DNA from: Mastigamoeba balamuthi | Taxonomy: Eukaryota; Evosea; Mastigamoebida; Mastigamoebidae | Length of the DNA stretch: 64,000 nt | NCBI GenBank assembly: GCA_902651635.1 | Contig: CACRSC010000022.1 | Location: 201,807 to 265,806 of the forward strand | Direction: 5' to 3' | Shown: piece by piece, positions 22,841-34,448 of the stretch | Numbering within the stretch: the first letter of the stretch is position 1 | How the letters are laid out: every line of letters begins with the position of its first letter | The notes under the pieces: model-generated | Database searches by the model: none | What the model was told of the DNA's origin: nothing | Seen by the model: only the letters and a program-made list of their open reading frames with translations | Translations under genes and position numbers: made by a program

Positions 22841-24500
22841 GTGCAAGAACAAACAGCAAGCAAGCAAACAAATCAACAGAAAAATGTTGAGCCATGGTGG
22901 ACCTAAGTCAGTTTTGAGGGGGTGGGCTCTTCTACAGCCAGATGTTAAATTGCACAAAGACCTGCTGCCACCCTACTACCAGAAAAGAAACAGTAACATA
23001 CATGCCTGTTACAACTGTTGTGTGACTGGGTCGGGTCACCTTCATCTATTAGCGTTGAAGTCGCACTCAAATGAGGTGAATGAAATGACTTGCTGGCAAC
23101 GTTTCCATTCACAGAGTTATAGACTGGTCATTGTTTGAAAGGCATATCAGGGTCTGCTGAGAGACTCCAACAAGGCATTATCTGCTGAAATCAATATTAG
23201 CTGGTAATAATCGATGTGAAATGCTCCAAGAAATCGTGAGTACTCCTGGTGGATCGGACCCTGTGTTTGTTACCAGATTCACGCATCATGGAAACGTCCC
23301 ACAAAAGGACCCCGAACATCAATTGGAGTGCCATGGTTGTCAACGATGAACTGTATTTATAACATGGCCATCATACCTGTCATTGTACAGGTATCACTGA
23401 TGAAGGTGGGGACTTTCGAAGAGCATAAAAGAAAGACAAGATGAACAATTATGTTTATTTCACACTTTTGTGGGAATTGCTATATTACCTGTGTTTGTGG
23501 TTGAATGTATGAGACTGTCGTTAAAACAGTATCATGAGATGTGATACCTGAAGTATTCATACCAGTGTGAGTGCTGAAAGTGTATCAGTGCATACAAGCC
23601 AAATGTGTGAAATGTGTGCACCTCAAGAGGATGAAATACTGAAATGTAGTTTGTGTTTGATACTATAAAAGAAAAGGGGTTCTGTTGTGTTGTCTAATTG
23701 ACAAAGATAACAAGTGGAATCTGTAGTGACCACCAAAGTCTCTGCTTTTCTTGTTTCTGGATGCGATGATGTTGGCTGTTTCAGGAACAGCTGGCATTAC
23801 TAATTTTTGTTTTTCTGTTGAACAATCTGACATTTGATTTTTGCTGTTTGCAGCAAGAGAAAAAGAGCAATGATGACTTTTTTAATGCTAGGTATCAGCA
23901 ATCTCATATCTCTCTTTAAACCTGGCAAAAAAGTGGGAATTGCAATTCTTAAACGAAAAATGTGACCAGGGAGGTTGTTTTGATGGGCACTGTATCTGCT
24001 ACTTACTATGCAGCCTCTGCTATGCAGTATAAACGGAGGCTAAAAAGAAGTTTCCTTTGCGTAACTATTTACCACGGACACCCTGCCAAATGGGGGAGAA
24101 GGCAAAAAGTTGCATTTCAATCCGGGAAATAAAGGCATGCAAATTCAGGGCCCCTGAAAACAAATTGGAAATAAAAGGTTGAATGGGGCCAATATGACGA
24201 GGCTGTTGCTGGAAAACTGTGTGGTCAATTTTGTTTTCCTGTGAAAGGAGGGAAAAGGGCAGCGTACCTCGTAAGAGCCAGCCATGAAGGGACTCTGGCA
24301 TGCATATTCTCAATGCCTGCCTCTCTTGGCAGAAGGAGACAAGGTGGTTGCAGGTTCCTCAGCAGATGCAGCTGGGTGCGTTCTACCACGGGGCTTGCCA
24401 GCTTGCTCCTAGGCAGCCTGATTTGCTGAATATGCATCAGGTGAGTCCTCGCTGAGGTGAAACAGGTTCTAGATGACCTCTGAATAAAAGATGAGAACAC
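22841..24500. other. AT-rich spacer, nothing recognised
   Basis: AT-rich sequence with many short stops in all frames, no RNA gene and no repeats of note. Confidence 0.5.
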
Positions 24501-24513
24501 AAATGAAAAACAG

Positions 24514-26095
24514 TTAAATTCCATTGAGGTCCCGGAGTTGCTTCAAGGCCAGATCTGCCCGAGCCCGTGGTCTGGTGGAGGCACCTGATTCCAGCTCAGT
24601 GGGGAACTGCAGGGTCAGTTTGATCTCTGCAGAAGAGGTCGAGCTCTTGGGCTTCTTGGTCGGGCTCCTGCCTTTCTTGCTGGACAGGTCGTCAGTCTCC
24701 ACAGCAGCAGCATGCTGCTTCTGAGCTTCTTTCTGAGACACACAATCCTGTTGCCCAGAAAGAATTCTCCACCCTGTCTCGTCCAGGACACTGCTGCTCT
24801 GCATCAAAGCTGCAAGGACTGGCTTCATGTCCCATGGTAGTTTATGCATCAGCTCTCTTGGCTGGCAGAGAAACGGGTCCTCTATGTAGAAGAACGTGGG
24901 GTTGATGATAGCTGTTATGGTCAGGGCCACTTCCTCCAGTGCAGCATGTGCAGCCACCACAGTATGCGAATTTGCTGCCCTCTCTATTGCTCTTCGGGAT
25001 TGTGTGATGTCTCTTGGCTTCCACCCAGTCAGCTTGAGGTCAAAGAAGTCCTTACGACTGCTCAGGCAGTCTGTGCATGGCCTGTTGGACTTCCTTCCCC
25101 CGTGGGGATTTCACAGAGACGTTCTTGCACTGCTTCATACCACAAAGGCATACACCAGAGATCTTCACACAGCATTCTAACCCCATTCGAGACAGGATCA
25201 GGAACTCTGGCAGAAGGTCGGCCCTGGCTGGCATCGTGGATATCATTTGGCAGCCTGCTCAGCTCTCCCAGCAGCAGCTGGTTCATAGGAATCCCTGCAA
25301 ATTCCTTATCATGTTAAGTAAGGATCTTGACCAGTCATGACTTCTCGCTTCCCTTGTGAACTTTGGCCTTGTCATGGTACTCCGGCAGAGCAATGACAAC
25401 TGGTTCTTCCTCTCACCCCAGGGATTTGTGCAGTGTTTTGGCTCTGGCACACACTTCCTTATATCCAGTACTGAAGAAGTACTCGTTCACTCTGTCTGCC
25501 TTTCTATCCTCTACCTTCTCTGGAGCTCTGACCACAATCGTCTGTGCTATGTTCTGCATGATGTGCAGCCAGCCTCCAGCCAGCCAATGATGCTGTGAAG
25601 GACGTGCTTGCTGTGCAGCTCCTGCCCCACTGCTGGTCCCACCTGGAGTATCACTCCAGTGCACTTCTGCTGGATGTATCTAGAGACTGTGGCCGAGGCT
25701 CTCTTCCTTCCATTGATGGAGGCAACCACCAGATCGATCTGGGCATCAGTCATTTTGCCCTCTAATTTCCAGAGAGCAAGGACTTCTTTTAGGATAACAA
25801 GCTGGAGTGCTAGGAGTCCTGCTGGTATGGCCAGAGGCAGGGCTTCCAGAGGCCTCTACACTGTCTTGAGCACTGGTCTCATGTAGTATCCGGACCCTGG
25901 ATGCTTTATGGCCTTCTTGTACCTCGCCTCAATGCTGCTCTCTGCTTCCTGCAGCTCTGCTCTTCTCGCCTGGTACTCCCTGAGTATCTGAAGTGCTGTC
26001 TGAGGTGATTTTACAGAGCTGTACTTGGGCTCTTCCAAGTACACCTGTGCTGTGAGCTCCAGCTTCTCCTTCTGCAGTGCTATCCCGTCTGGCCC
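24514..26095 (-). mobile_element. Decayed element-like coding region, family unknown
   Basis: Several minus-strand stretches look protein-coding but lie in different frames. The longest (24514-24960) starts near MVAAHAALEEVALTITAIIN and ends in a Lys/Ser-rich tail and RADLALKQLRDLNGI. Others include KMTDAQIDLVVASINGRKRA (near 25700) and a helical Glu-rich stretch near 25950. I do not recognise the family. The position back-to-back with a transposase-like frame at 26.3-27.0 kb suggests both belong to one old insertion. It looks broken, with several interruptions. Confidence 0.35.
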
Positions 26096-26338
26096 TGTAT
26101 CACTCTGCTCTTATAGGTTTATTTAAAACCACAAACCTGTGCTGGAGCTGCCCACAACATACTGACATTTGTTCTCTGCTGCTTTGGCCTGGCTCCACGC
26201 AGCAGTCCTGTCTGTCATCAACAGAGAAGACCATCTTCCAGATGTTCCATTCCACTTCTCAGGGCAGTGGTGACCACTCATATGGCCAGGTTACACTGTG
26301 CAGAGTAGTACCTGTCACATGTTCTGCAGCAATATGGT

Positions 26339-27047
26339 TTGCTCTCCCCGTCCTTCCTTCCTCTTCTGTACTTGAACACTATCTGGGGCCTGAAGGACAA
26401 CGAGTGGGTGCACTACAACTTCTGGGCACAGTCACCTCATGACTGGAAATTCACCAAAGAAGGGGCTGGACACTCTCTGGGACGAAGTGAGAGTGCAGGC
26501 TCGCAAGCTCCACCTCCAGGCTCTGCATTTCTGGACAGATGGTGGCATCAAGGTCGCTAACATCATCAACTCTCTTCTTCAACTGCAGGTACCCCTCTCT
26601 GCACATACCACAATCAGCTCAACCCCTTTCAAGGTGAAGGTATCCCACGATTTGGGAAGAAAGGTACAGGTGTCCTTTGACCTGTATGGACCACACCATG
26701 GGCACTCTGTGTGTGATGGTCACTTCGGGGTTGCCAAGCAGAGACTGCACCGGACCAACATCGGAACTGTCATTTCAAACCCAAGCCAGGTCGTCTCGGC
26801 CTTGAAAATGTATGGCTCTCTCTTTCACATTTGCCTTTCTCAGTACTCTTGTAGTGTAAAAAACACCAAGGTGCAGGAACTCGACCCCAAGGTCATTGCA
26901 GAACTGCCAGACCAGGTTGCTAGAGGCCTTGAGGGACACATCAGGGAGAACTTCCATTTCGTTTTTGGAGAGAAGCGCAATGTGGTTGTCTGCGCTCGGC
27001 AGACTGTTGGAGAGAAGAGCTCCGAGTTTTCCCTCACTGTAAGTTAA
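26339..27047 (+). mobile_element. Transposase-like fragment (DDE type suspected)
   Basis: The frame 26439-27047 reads LDTLWDEVRVQARKLHLQAL then HFWTDGG and, further on, VSFDLYGPHHGHSVCDGHFG followed by VAKQRLHR. The order of an acidic DG motif after a hydrophobic strand, then HG-x-S-x-CDG-HFG-x-x-K, resembles the catalytic end of transposases found in several eukaryotic DNA transposons. In the 100 bp upstream, another frame (WGLKDNEWVHYNFWAQSPHD) gives a good continuation, so the copy is interrupted at about 26.45 kb. Terminal inverted repeats were not found by eye. The family is unnamed. Confidence 0.4.
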
Positions 27048-27049
27048 CA

Positions 27050-27700
27050 AACTGGACAATTCTTCATGTAATAACACAAATACAATTCGTTTTTCTCCAC
27101 TTGTGTGGCTGGTACACTGTGATTGGCCAGGCGAGATAGATTTCAACTTTTAGAATTGAGATTTTGAAAAAACGTCACTGTTTCTGAATTGTATACAATG
27201 AGGACTGCCTACAGTCAAAAACACGCATATTTTTACATCACTGTTGGCTGCCGAGATCTGTTGCAGTGCAAATCAGCAAAAAATTCTCCTCCAAGACAGC
27301 CCAGCCCGATTTTCGTCTTCAGAAACGAGATTCCGGTACGTTTATGTCATACTTCTGCTTTACTCATTGGTTGCTTACCAAGCGCAAAAAGGCGTTCCAT
27401 TTTCCGTTGTTGTTGCAGTGAAATCCATTTAATGACAGAAATCCACCACACCTTTTTGGACTGAGCCATTGATGCTGATGCGTTTGTAATACAATTTTGA
27501 ATGCGAAATATTTTAAGAACAATTGCTTTTATTTGAAGGATAAAGCAATTGAGAAGGGCAAGGCATAAGTGACAGAGAGCACTCAGGAGATGGATGAGAG
27601 TGTCTCAGCACGTGGGAGTGTCAGCTGCATCATTGGCAGACCCAGATGCAGGGTGCAGGGTGAGAGGTGAGCACTTTGTGCTTGGAGGGAATGGTGCTGG
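27050..27700. other. AT-rich spacer, nothing recognised
   Basis: No supported coding or RNA feature. Confidence 0.4.
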
Positions 27701-27725
27701 TGCCCGCAAGGGACTCGTACTCTCT

Positions 27726-28080
27726 TCAATTGGCATGCTCGGACTTGAGAAGCACCAGCTGCTCCTTGAGCCCCTCGTTCTGGCTCTTCAATGTTGCAAT
27801 GAGCACGTGCTGCTCGTGCAGGTCGTTGGTCACCCTGAGCTGCTCTTTCTTGTACGTGGCGATCTTCTCCTTCAACTTGGCCCTGGCAGCCTCCAAGCCC
27901 TTGATGATCTGGTCCTGCTGCTGTGCTGGAACAAGGAGACCTGGTCCAGCAGCAGAGGCGATTTCGGCAGTCAGCCTCTTCACCTCTTCTGAGATCTCTG
28001 ATACAGTGCTGCCAGGTCCTTCGTATGTGTGCTGAGGGACTGTATGGACTGCAATGTTAACTGCATAGCCTTCTCATGCT
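27726..28080 (-). pseudogene. Coiled-coil protein fragment
   Basis: The minus strand reads EVKRLTAEIASAAG, then KGLEAARAKLKEKIATYKKE and VLIATLKSQNEGLKEQLVLL before a stop at 27726, a clear coiled coil. A second coiled-coil-like stretch (KEHEKAMQLTLQSIQSLSTH) lies just upstream in another frame, with no convincing intron between them. This could be the end of a real gene with an unseen junction or a broken copy. No family can be assigned from coiled-coil sequence. Confidence 0.4.
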
Positions 28081-28158
28081 CTTTCTGTGGTTTAACAACG
28101 ATTAGTGCTAGTTGTTGCTGTCAAATATTTATGTGCCAGTGGCATATGCTATGTGCTG

Positions 28159-29023
28159 CTAGCATATAAAATGTGTGTTATAAAAGGGAAGGGAATTCAA
28201 CATATGGCAGTTGCTCATGGCCTGGCGCAGGGCTGTGTGAGCGTCCTGGAGACTCATGACATCAATGTCATTGTTGTCCCAGGCCTCCATGGGCTGCTGA
28301 GACCACCACGTGTCCTTTGCTGGAGCACCAGGGGCCCTGAGCATCTCATGGTCTGCTGGTGCTGCTGCTGCTGCTGCTGCTGGGGCTGGTGCCAGACACC
28401 ACTGGATCTTCAAAGGCAAATGAGGAAGAAGACGATGCAGTGCAGCTGGTGCAGCTGGAGCCATGTGTACTCCATATTGCTTTCCTTTCTTGTTCTCTTG
28501 CATATCGTTGTCTTCTCCATATGCTCCTCCTGGTCGTCGTCCCTGTTGCACTCCATTGACGAGCTGTGGGGCAAGCTGCTTCTTCATGCTGATGTTGACC
28601 GGAATGATGAGGTTGAGAAGAATGACAAGAGTCCACTCGTCCTCCACATAGCCCCAGTACACACTGCCGGACTGCAGCAATGTGGTCTGTTTGCCAGATT
28701 CCATGTGGCACACGTCCCAGAAGTACATGTCATGCAGGCCCATGCAATGGGGGCCTGTCACAAGGCATGGGACAGTCATTGACCTGATTACTGGCAGGTA
28801 TTTCCCACTCTGTTTCAATTGAGTCAGACATTAGAATTGAGAATGAAGGGCATACTGCTCTGGCACTGGCTCTCTCGGGAATCATGCTGCTATCCGTGGT
28901 GATGTCTCCAGGGCGTGGTTGAGGATACAAGGCCATGAGGTCAGCCCATTCATGCTCGGAGCACTCTGCTGGATGACCCATCACACGGGGATTGATGACA
29001 GCAACCTGCTGCCTGGTGTGCAC
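28159..29023 (-). other. Coding-like stretches, unassigned
   Basis: Two minus-strand frames (28730-29023 and 28159-28818) look protein-like in part: ECSEHEWADLMALYPQPRPG in one, and DMYFWDVCHMESGKQTTLLQ with VYWGYVEDEWTLVILLNLII in the other, followed by an Ala-rich run from a CAG/TGC repeat near 28360. Composition is like the surrounding AT-rich island. It may be one spliced gene or an old element; no family recognised. Confidence 0.3.
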
Positions 29024-29511
29024 TGGAATGCCCCCCAGTCACAGAAAGCTGAGGAAGCTGGTCAGGGCCAGGGCTTCTGCCACAGCTGGAGCTCCCTGGC
29101 ACCAGAGGAAGCAGGCCATCCCACGTTCTGGTCCTGCATGCTGGTGGGCTCAGCACTAGGAGCCCTCCTGATAGGTGGGAATTCCCACCAAAAAGGATCA
29201 AAATCGTTACAAATGATCAATAGTACATACCCTTAATATCAGAAGCTCTTGGAAGCATTTGAAGCATGATTTCACAGAAACTTTTCAAATCAAGTGATTT
29301 GTGACAAAGGCAATATATGCTGGCATATGTGCCAGGAGGCTATGTGCCAGTGGTACAGCTTGGCTATCAACTATGCTGGTGGCACAGTGTATGTGCTGAT
29401 GTATGAGTCAGCATGAAAAGTGTCAGTAGTTTTATGGTCAATGGTAATTAAGAAGACATTCAAAGCAGACACAGTGACTTTTAATTGTAATAACCAACTG
29501 GTTTCATTGCT

Positions 29512-29676
29512 TTAGTCATACTCAGGGTCAGATTCATCAGAGGAGAGGGCATCATCATCATCACTGCACTCAGCACAATCCATGATGAAGTCCTTTGGAT
29601 CAGCCATAACATCATTCAGGTCATTAAAGGACGCATCTGGATTGATGAATCCCTCTTCAAACATCTCAAGGTCCAT
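29512..29676 (-). CDS. Small acidic reading frame (54 residues), uncertain
   Basis: ATG at 29676 to TAA at 29512 encodes MDLEMFEEGFINPDASFNDL, then MADPKDFIMDCAECSDDDDA and a tail SSDESDPEYD. It is very acidic (many Asp/Glu) and its codons look used rather than random. A splice acceptor-like CTGCAG directly precedes the ATG, so it could be the last exon of a longer protein rather than a separate gene. No function assigned. Confidence 0.35.
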   Translation of the reverse strand: MDLEMFEEGFINPDASFNDLNDVMADPKDFIMDCAECSDDDDALSSDESDPEYD

Positions 29677-29679
29677 CTG

Positions 29680-30480
29680 CAGAGGACTGGTCAGGAGTGC
29701 AGTCCTGGCAATAAGTCCCTGATACCCTCTATTTTGAATTTGGGAGAGACTTTTGGTGAATTGTATCGGAAAATGAATTGTATCGGGATATTATGATCCG
29801 TGATGATGTCATGACACGTGGCAATAATTGGCTGACACCTCACAGTTTTGTCACAACTTCTTTGTTGTTCTTGGGGCCTGGAGGTAGGAAAGAGCAGAAG
29901 AAGTCCTGATCCCTAGTAGCAAGTGTAGTCCCCTTGAGCATCAAGGACATGTTCCATGCACAAATTCATGGAGGCAACCAAGTTCTGTGCATAGCTGACC
30001 GGGAGCTCCCTCCAAATTTTGTGAATGCACCTTGCCAGTTTTCCCAGACCCGCCCCTGGACATACCCCCCTCAAGCCACACAACACACATGCCCCCCCCA
30101 GACACACCCCTCATAACCCCTCCCCTTTCCCTCCCCAGCTCCCCTGGCTCGCAAGAGCTTATCCCTCACTGGTAGCAGAATGGGTCTGACGTCATCATTC
30201 TCTGATCAATCACGTTGTAACACAACCAAAACAAGGATTGTGCTCGATCCCCCCCAGCCCACGATCTCACAGAACTCAATTGGTGTACAGTCATATGCCA
30301 TTGCGATGTCAGTGTGCAGGCTGTCACGGGGTATGCGAGGCTCTTTGTTGTGTAGCAGGCACGCAATTTGTCACGCGGTAGTTGCGGGTCGGCTGTATTT
30401 CAATCGGTGTATACGTGTGGTGGGGGGTGTGCTGCACTCGTCCCTGAAGGCGTGGAAGGGGGCGGGGTCTCGCGTGCCCA
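29680..30480. other. Spacer between the AT-rich island and the next genes
   Basis: No gene seen. The pyrimidine/C-rich stretch 30040-30150 marks the transition back to GC-rich sequence. Confidence 0.4.
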
Positions 30481-30482
30481 GC

Positions 30483-31232
30483 TCAGGCCTTGTTGTCCCC
30501 TGACTCGTTGTGGATGATCGGCTGCGCCTGCTTGTGGCTGTGCACCGACAGCGCCGCCAGGATCTGCAGCAGGCAGTAGAGGCACCTGTGCCGGGAGGGG
30601 AAGGAGGAGGGGGGAGATGGCGTCAGCCGTGACGTCGCCGCTGGAAATTCGAATCGGGTGGTGACGTGGGAGGGGGTGTGCGGGGGTGTGTGGGGGACGC
30701 GGAGAGGCAGGGCGGACCCGACGACGATGGTGAAGATGCCCGCGACGAGGTAGAAGGGCCGCTCGTCGCGCCCGTTGGTCTGCTCGTAGGGCAGCAGCAT
30801 GATGACGCCCAGGTACACGAAGAACAGCCCCTTGCCCAGCCACCTGGGCGGGAGGGGGGACGGGGGGAGAGGGAGAGGTGCAGTGTCAGAAAAGGGGCAT
30901 AAGGCCTGCAGAGAGCCTCGGAAAAGGAAGAGGGGGGGTTGGGTGGGCACCTCATGTAGAAGGTCAGCCAGCTCTGCAGCAGCGACGGCATGAATATCTC
31001 AAACGCGATGATGCACAGGCCGAAGATGCTGTGCGGGGTGGCGGGGCGACGTCAGGAGCGAGAGGCCGGAGGAAGGAGAGGGGGGGGCAGCTCCGGCGGT
31101 TTACAAGAAGTAAATCGAGAGCAGCACGGAGACGAAGGTGTGGACGGCGATGATCCACATGATGCCCACGACGATGCAGAAGCCGCCGACGATCATGCTG
31201 AGGATGGCGAAGAGCAGGTTGAACAGGTCCAT
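30483..31232 (-). CDS. COPI-associated small membrane protein (Tvp15-like)
   Basis: Exons 31105-31232, 30951-31028, 30718-30843 and 30483-30585 give 144 residues, the usual length for this family. It starts MDLFNLLFAILSMIVGGFCI and has four hydrophobic segments: the first, then IMWIIAVHTFVSVLLSIYF, then IFGLCIIAFEIFMPSLLQSW, and the pair GKGLFFVYLGVIMLLP with YLVAGIFTIVVGCLYCLLQI. The RWLGKGLFF motif after a YM pair is typical of COPI_assoc proteins, which sit in Golgi membranes. The C terminus is short and soluble. All introns are GT-AG with matched phases. The promoter region is shared with the divergent kinase gene. Confidence 0.8.
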
Positions 31233-31630
31233 CGTGGTGTTTCGGTTTTCGAGCGCTCCGCAGTGAACCAAAATTATTAGCAAAGTGGCCCTGCAACCGT
31301 CAGCGAAGAATCCAGAGGAAAATATCTCCGGGGGATGCTGACTCACCCCACCACCTCGGGCTCTGCATCTTTGTTGGAACGGGGGTTGAGCAGGTGCAGT
31401 GAAAATGCACAGTTAATACGACATAAGTGTCCCGTGGGAGTGTGCGTTCACAGGTTTTTCCCGTTCCCTTGCTGTGCCTGCCCGCTATCCCGAGCCTCCT
31501 TCGTGACGCCTCCGCCGCGCCCACCGCTTGCCGGGGATCCAGCGAGATCCCCCGAGGTGTCCTCCCGCCTCTTCTGGTTTTCCTGTTGATCCGGGAATCT
31601 CAGGAGATAAGATAGAGAAATCTTCCCGTG
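31233..31630. other. Divergent intergenic region
   Basis: 398 bp between the ATG of the COPI-associated gene (-) and the kinase ATG (+). It likely carries both promoters. No coding sequence. Confidence 0.5.
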
Positions 31631-33888
31631 ATGGGCGGGCTGAGCGACGACGACGCCCTGGCGGTGCACGCGGCGCTGCACGACCCGACCGCCGATTCCG
31701 CCCTCGCTCTCGGGCGCCGATGGCGCATCGAGACGCATCCCAACGGGTACCGGCGGTGCACCGTCTTTGGCTGCCAGTTCGCCACGCAGAACCCGCGCAA
31801 GGCGTCGCCGTGGTCGCGCCGCGCCGCCGAGGGCCACCAGATCACGTGGATCATGTGCGTCCCCGAGCCTTGGGGCCTCATCGAGGACGGCGCCGTCGTC
31901 AGAGTCCGCCAGACCCCCGTTATCCGCCCGCGATCTCGAAATTCCTAATATCGCGATCGCACCCGCGAGATATCCCGCCCCCGCGATCCCATAATCTCTC
32001 CCGAATATCGCAGCGTGCGATCTCGAAATCCCTAATATCGCGATCGCACTGCAGCGCTGCAACGTGCTCCGCGGCGACGAGGGCGCGGCTGCGACGGTGG
32101 CGGTCGGCGAGGAGGACGTGGCGATGGGCCAGCCGCCGCTGCCCAAGCGGCCGCGCAGCTCGCCGGCTCTGCCCGACGACGCGTCTGCGGGCGCCTGCGA
32201 CGGTTCCGCCGTCTCTGAGCGCGACTACACGGCCGAGGCCTCGAGGCCGATGTGCAAGTACGCGGGACGGTGCTACCGGACGAGCAGGCAGCACTTCAGC
32301 GAGTTCCGGCACCCGGCAGAGCTCGTCCGCAAGGTCTCTGCCGCCGCCATCGCTGCCGCCAAGGCGCCCTCGCCCCCCAGGGACCCCGGCTGCCCCAGGA
32401 GGCCCCCCGACGCGCCGGCGCCGGCCCAGGGCGAGGCCCCTGCGCCGCCCGTGGCCGCTGGCAGGGCCAAGGACGAGGCCGCGGACTCTGCGCTGCGGGA
32501 CACTGAGATGCCGCAGCCACCGCAGGGCCTCCAGCAGCAGCAACAGCAGCAGCAGGGGCAGCTGGGACAGCAAGGCCAGGAGGAGGCGGGGCACGGGCGA
32601 GCGGCTGCGGAGGCGCCGGAGGAGACGCAGGTGGTGGAGCAGGAGCCCGTCGCCATCGACAACCACGTCGGCGTCACGGAGATCATGATGGGCGAGAAGA
32701 TCGGCAGCGGCGCCTTTGGCGAGGTACCCTTGCTCCCTCCGCTGCGCCTGCAGCCCCAGCACGCACTGAGCGTCCACTGCGGGGCCGCCTGCAGGTGCGC
32801 AAGGGCGTGTGGAGAGGGCGGGTGGTCGCAGTAAAGACGCTGCACCAGCAGAAGGAGAAGGCGCAGCACATGTTCGCCAGGGAGGCCGACCTCTTGTGGT
32901 GCCTCCCTTCCCTGGCCCCCTTGGCACCCTGGCCCTGGCCTGGCACCCTCGCGCTAAGCTCACACACGTCCTTGCGTCGCCACCCAGCAAGCTGCGGCAC
33001 CCGAACATCGTCGAGTGTCTCGGGGCGTGCACAGAGGTGCCGTACATGTGCATCGTGATGGAGTACCTGCCCCGGGGCCTGCACAAGGCCATCAAGGAGG
33101 GCCCCATGGCCCTGGGCCGCCTGCTCCGCATCGCCCGCGGCATCGCCGACGGCGTCTTCTTCCTCCACGACCTCGACCCCGTCGTCATCCACAGGTGTGT
33201 GTCGCGGATCAACTGACTCGCCTCTCTCGTCGCCGCGCCCGAAGCCCAAGCGAAGCGAACTCACTGCTGCGCGCTCTCTGGCAAGGGACCTGAAGCCCGA
33301 GAACATCCTCCTCGACGACGACGACACCCCAAAGGTGACCCTGCCTCGGCACCCGCCCCCCCGCGTGCGCCTGACGCTGCCGCGGCCTCGCGCAGATTGT
33401 GGACTTTGGGATCTCGCGGGAGAAGGCCGAGGACATGGCGATGACGAAGATCGGGACGCCGCTCTACTGCGCGCCCGAGGTCATCCAGGGCAAGCTCTAC
33501 GACGAGAAGGTCGACATCTACTCGCTGGGCATGGTGCTGTACAGCATGGCCGCGGGCAGGCGCCCCTACGCGGACCTCGTCGAGGGCGGCCAGCCGCTAC
33601 CGCCCTTCAAGATTATGTCCGCCGTCTGCGGCGGCACGCGGCCCGCGCTGCCCGACGGCTGCAACGCGCACCTCGCCAGGCTCATCCAGCAGTGCTGGGG
33701 TACGGGCAGCCTCTGCCGAAGCACTCTCTGCTTTGATCTCTGTCGACTTAGGCGCCGTCGGGTTCTCTCCCGGGACAGATCCGCTGCCCGCGAACAGGCC
33801 GACGGCAATGCAGTGCCTCAGGCGCGTGGAGATCATCACTGAGAAGACCTCTCAGGGAGCAGTGGATGCGCGCAGCGATACACCGTAG
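31631..33888 (+). CDS. Protein kinase (TKL-like) with PBZ zinc finger
   Basis: Exons 31631-31897, 32055-32723, 32795-32898, 32988-33194, 33286-33334, 33396-33699 and 33752-33888 give 578 residues. Residues 1-89 form an unassigned N-terminal module rich in Trp and Arg (WRIETHPNGYRRCTVFGCQF). A PBZ finger follows: CKYAGRCYRTSRQHFSEFRH has C156, C162, H169 and H175 in the C-x5-C-x6-H-x5-H spacing of poly(ADP-ribose)-binding fingers. A Pro/Gln-rich linker leads to the kinase: Gly loop KIGSGAFGEV, VVAVKTL with the catalytic Lys near 326, VIHRDLKPENILL, VDFGIS and CAPEV. All catalytic motifs are intact, so it should be active. The kinase subfamily (TKL) is inferred from overall pattern. It could be recruited to or activated by ADP-ribosylated targets. 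Confidence 0.85.
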
Positions 33889-34448
33889 CGTTGTAAGGAA
33901 GCTCGTCCTCGTCGCCTCTGAAAGTAAATTGCCGCTCCCGCTTAGAGACTTGGGACTGGGATAGAGGGGGCAGAGTGCGTGATCCGGGGCACTACCCGAC
34001 GCTGCCTTTCTCCTCGTTGTGGGTTCCCTCCGATGAAGCGGAAATGGTGGCAATGAAACAGCTGCGCCGCCGAAGCACTCCATCGGCGGACGTGCAAGCA
34101 ATGTCCTGCCTTAGGTGCGGTTCAGCGTGTTGCAAGTGGCGGCATCAACCCGCTGTGTCTGGGGTTGGGCGTGTCTGCCTGATAGGATAATGTGTGTTGC
34201 CGAACTTGAACCGTTCAGATTATTATTTCGGTGGAAATCTTGAATCAAGCGTGTGGTGCTTGTGATTCTGTATGGCAGGCTTCAGTTGTGTACAATCAGC
34301 AGGCCAGCAGCAGTCAGGGGCAGGAGAAAGGAGCAGAAATGCACGGAGATACAAGGAAGATATTACAGGGGAACAGCCCAGTTTCTGATTGAAAGAAAGA
34401 CGGTTGCAACAGCGCGGTGGTTTCGCCCACACCGACACCGACATCGTC
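33889..34448. other. Intergenic gap between kinase and PARP receptor genes
   Basis: 560 bp in the same orientation as both flanking genes. No gene seen; presumed 3' end of the kinase transcript and promoter of the next gene. Confidence 0.5.
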
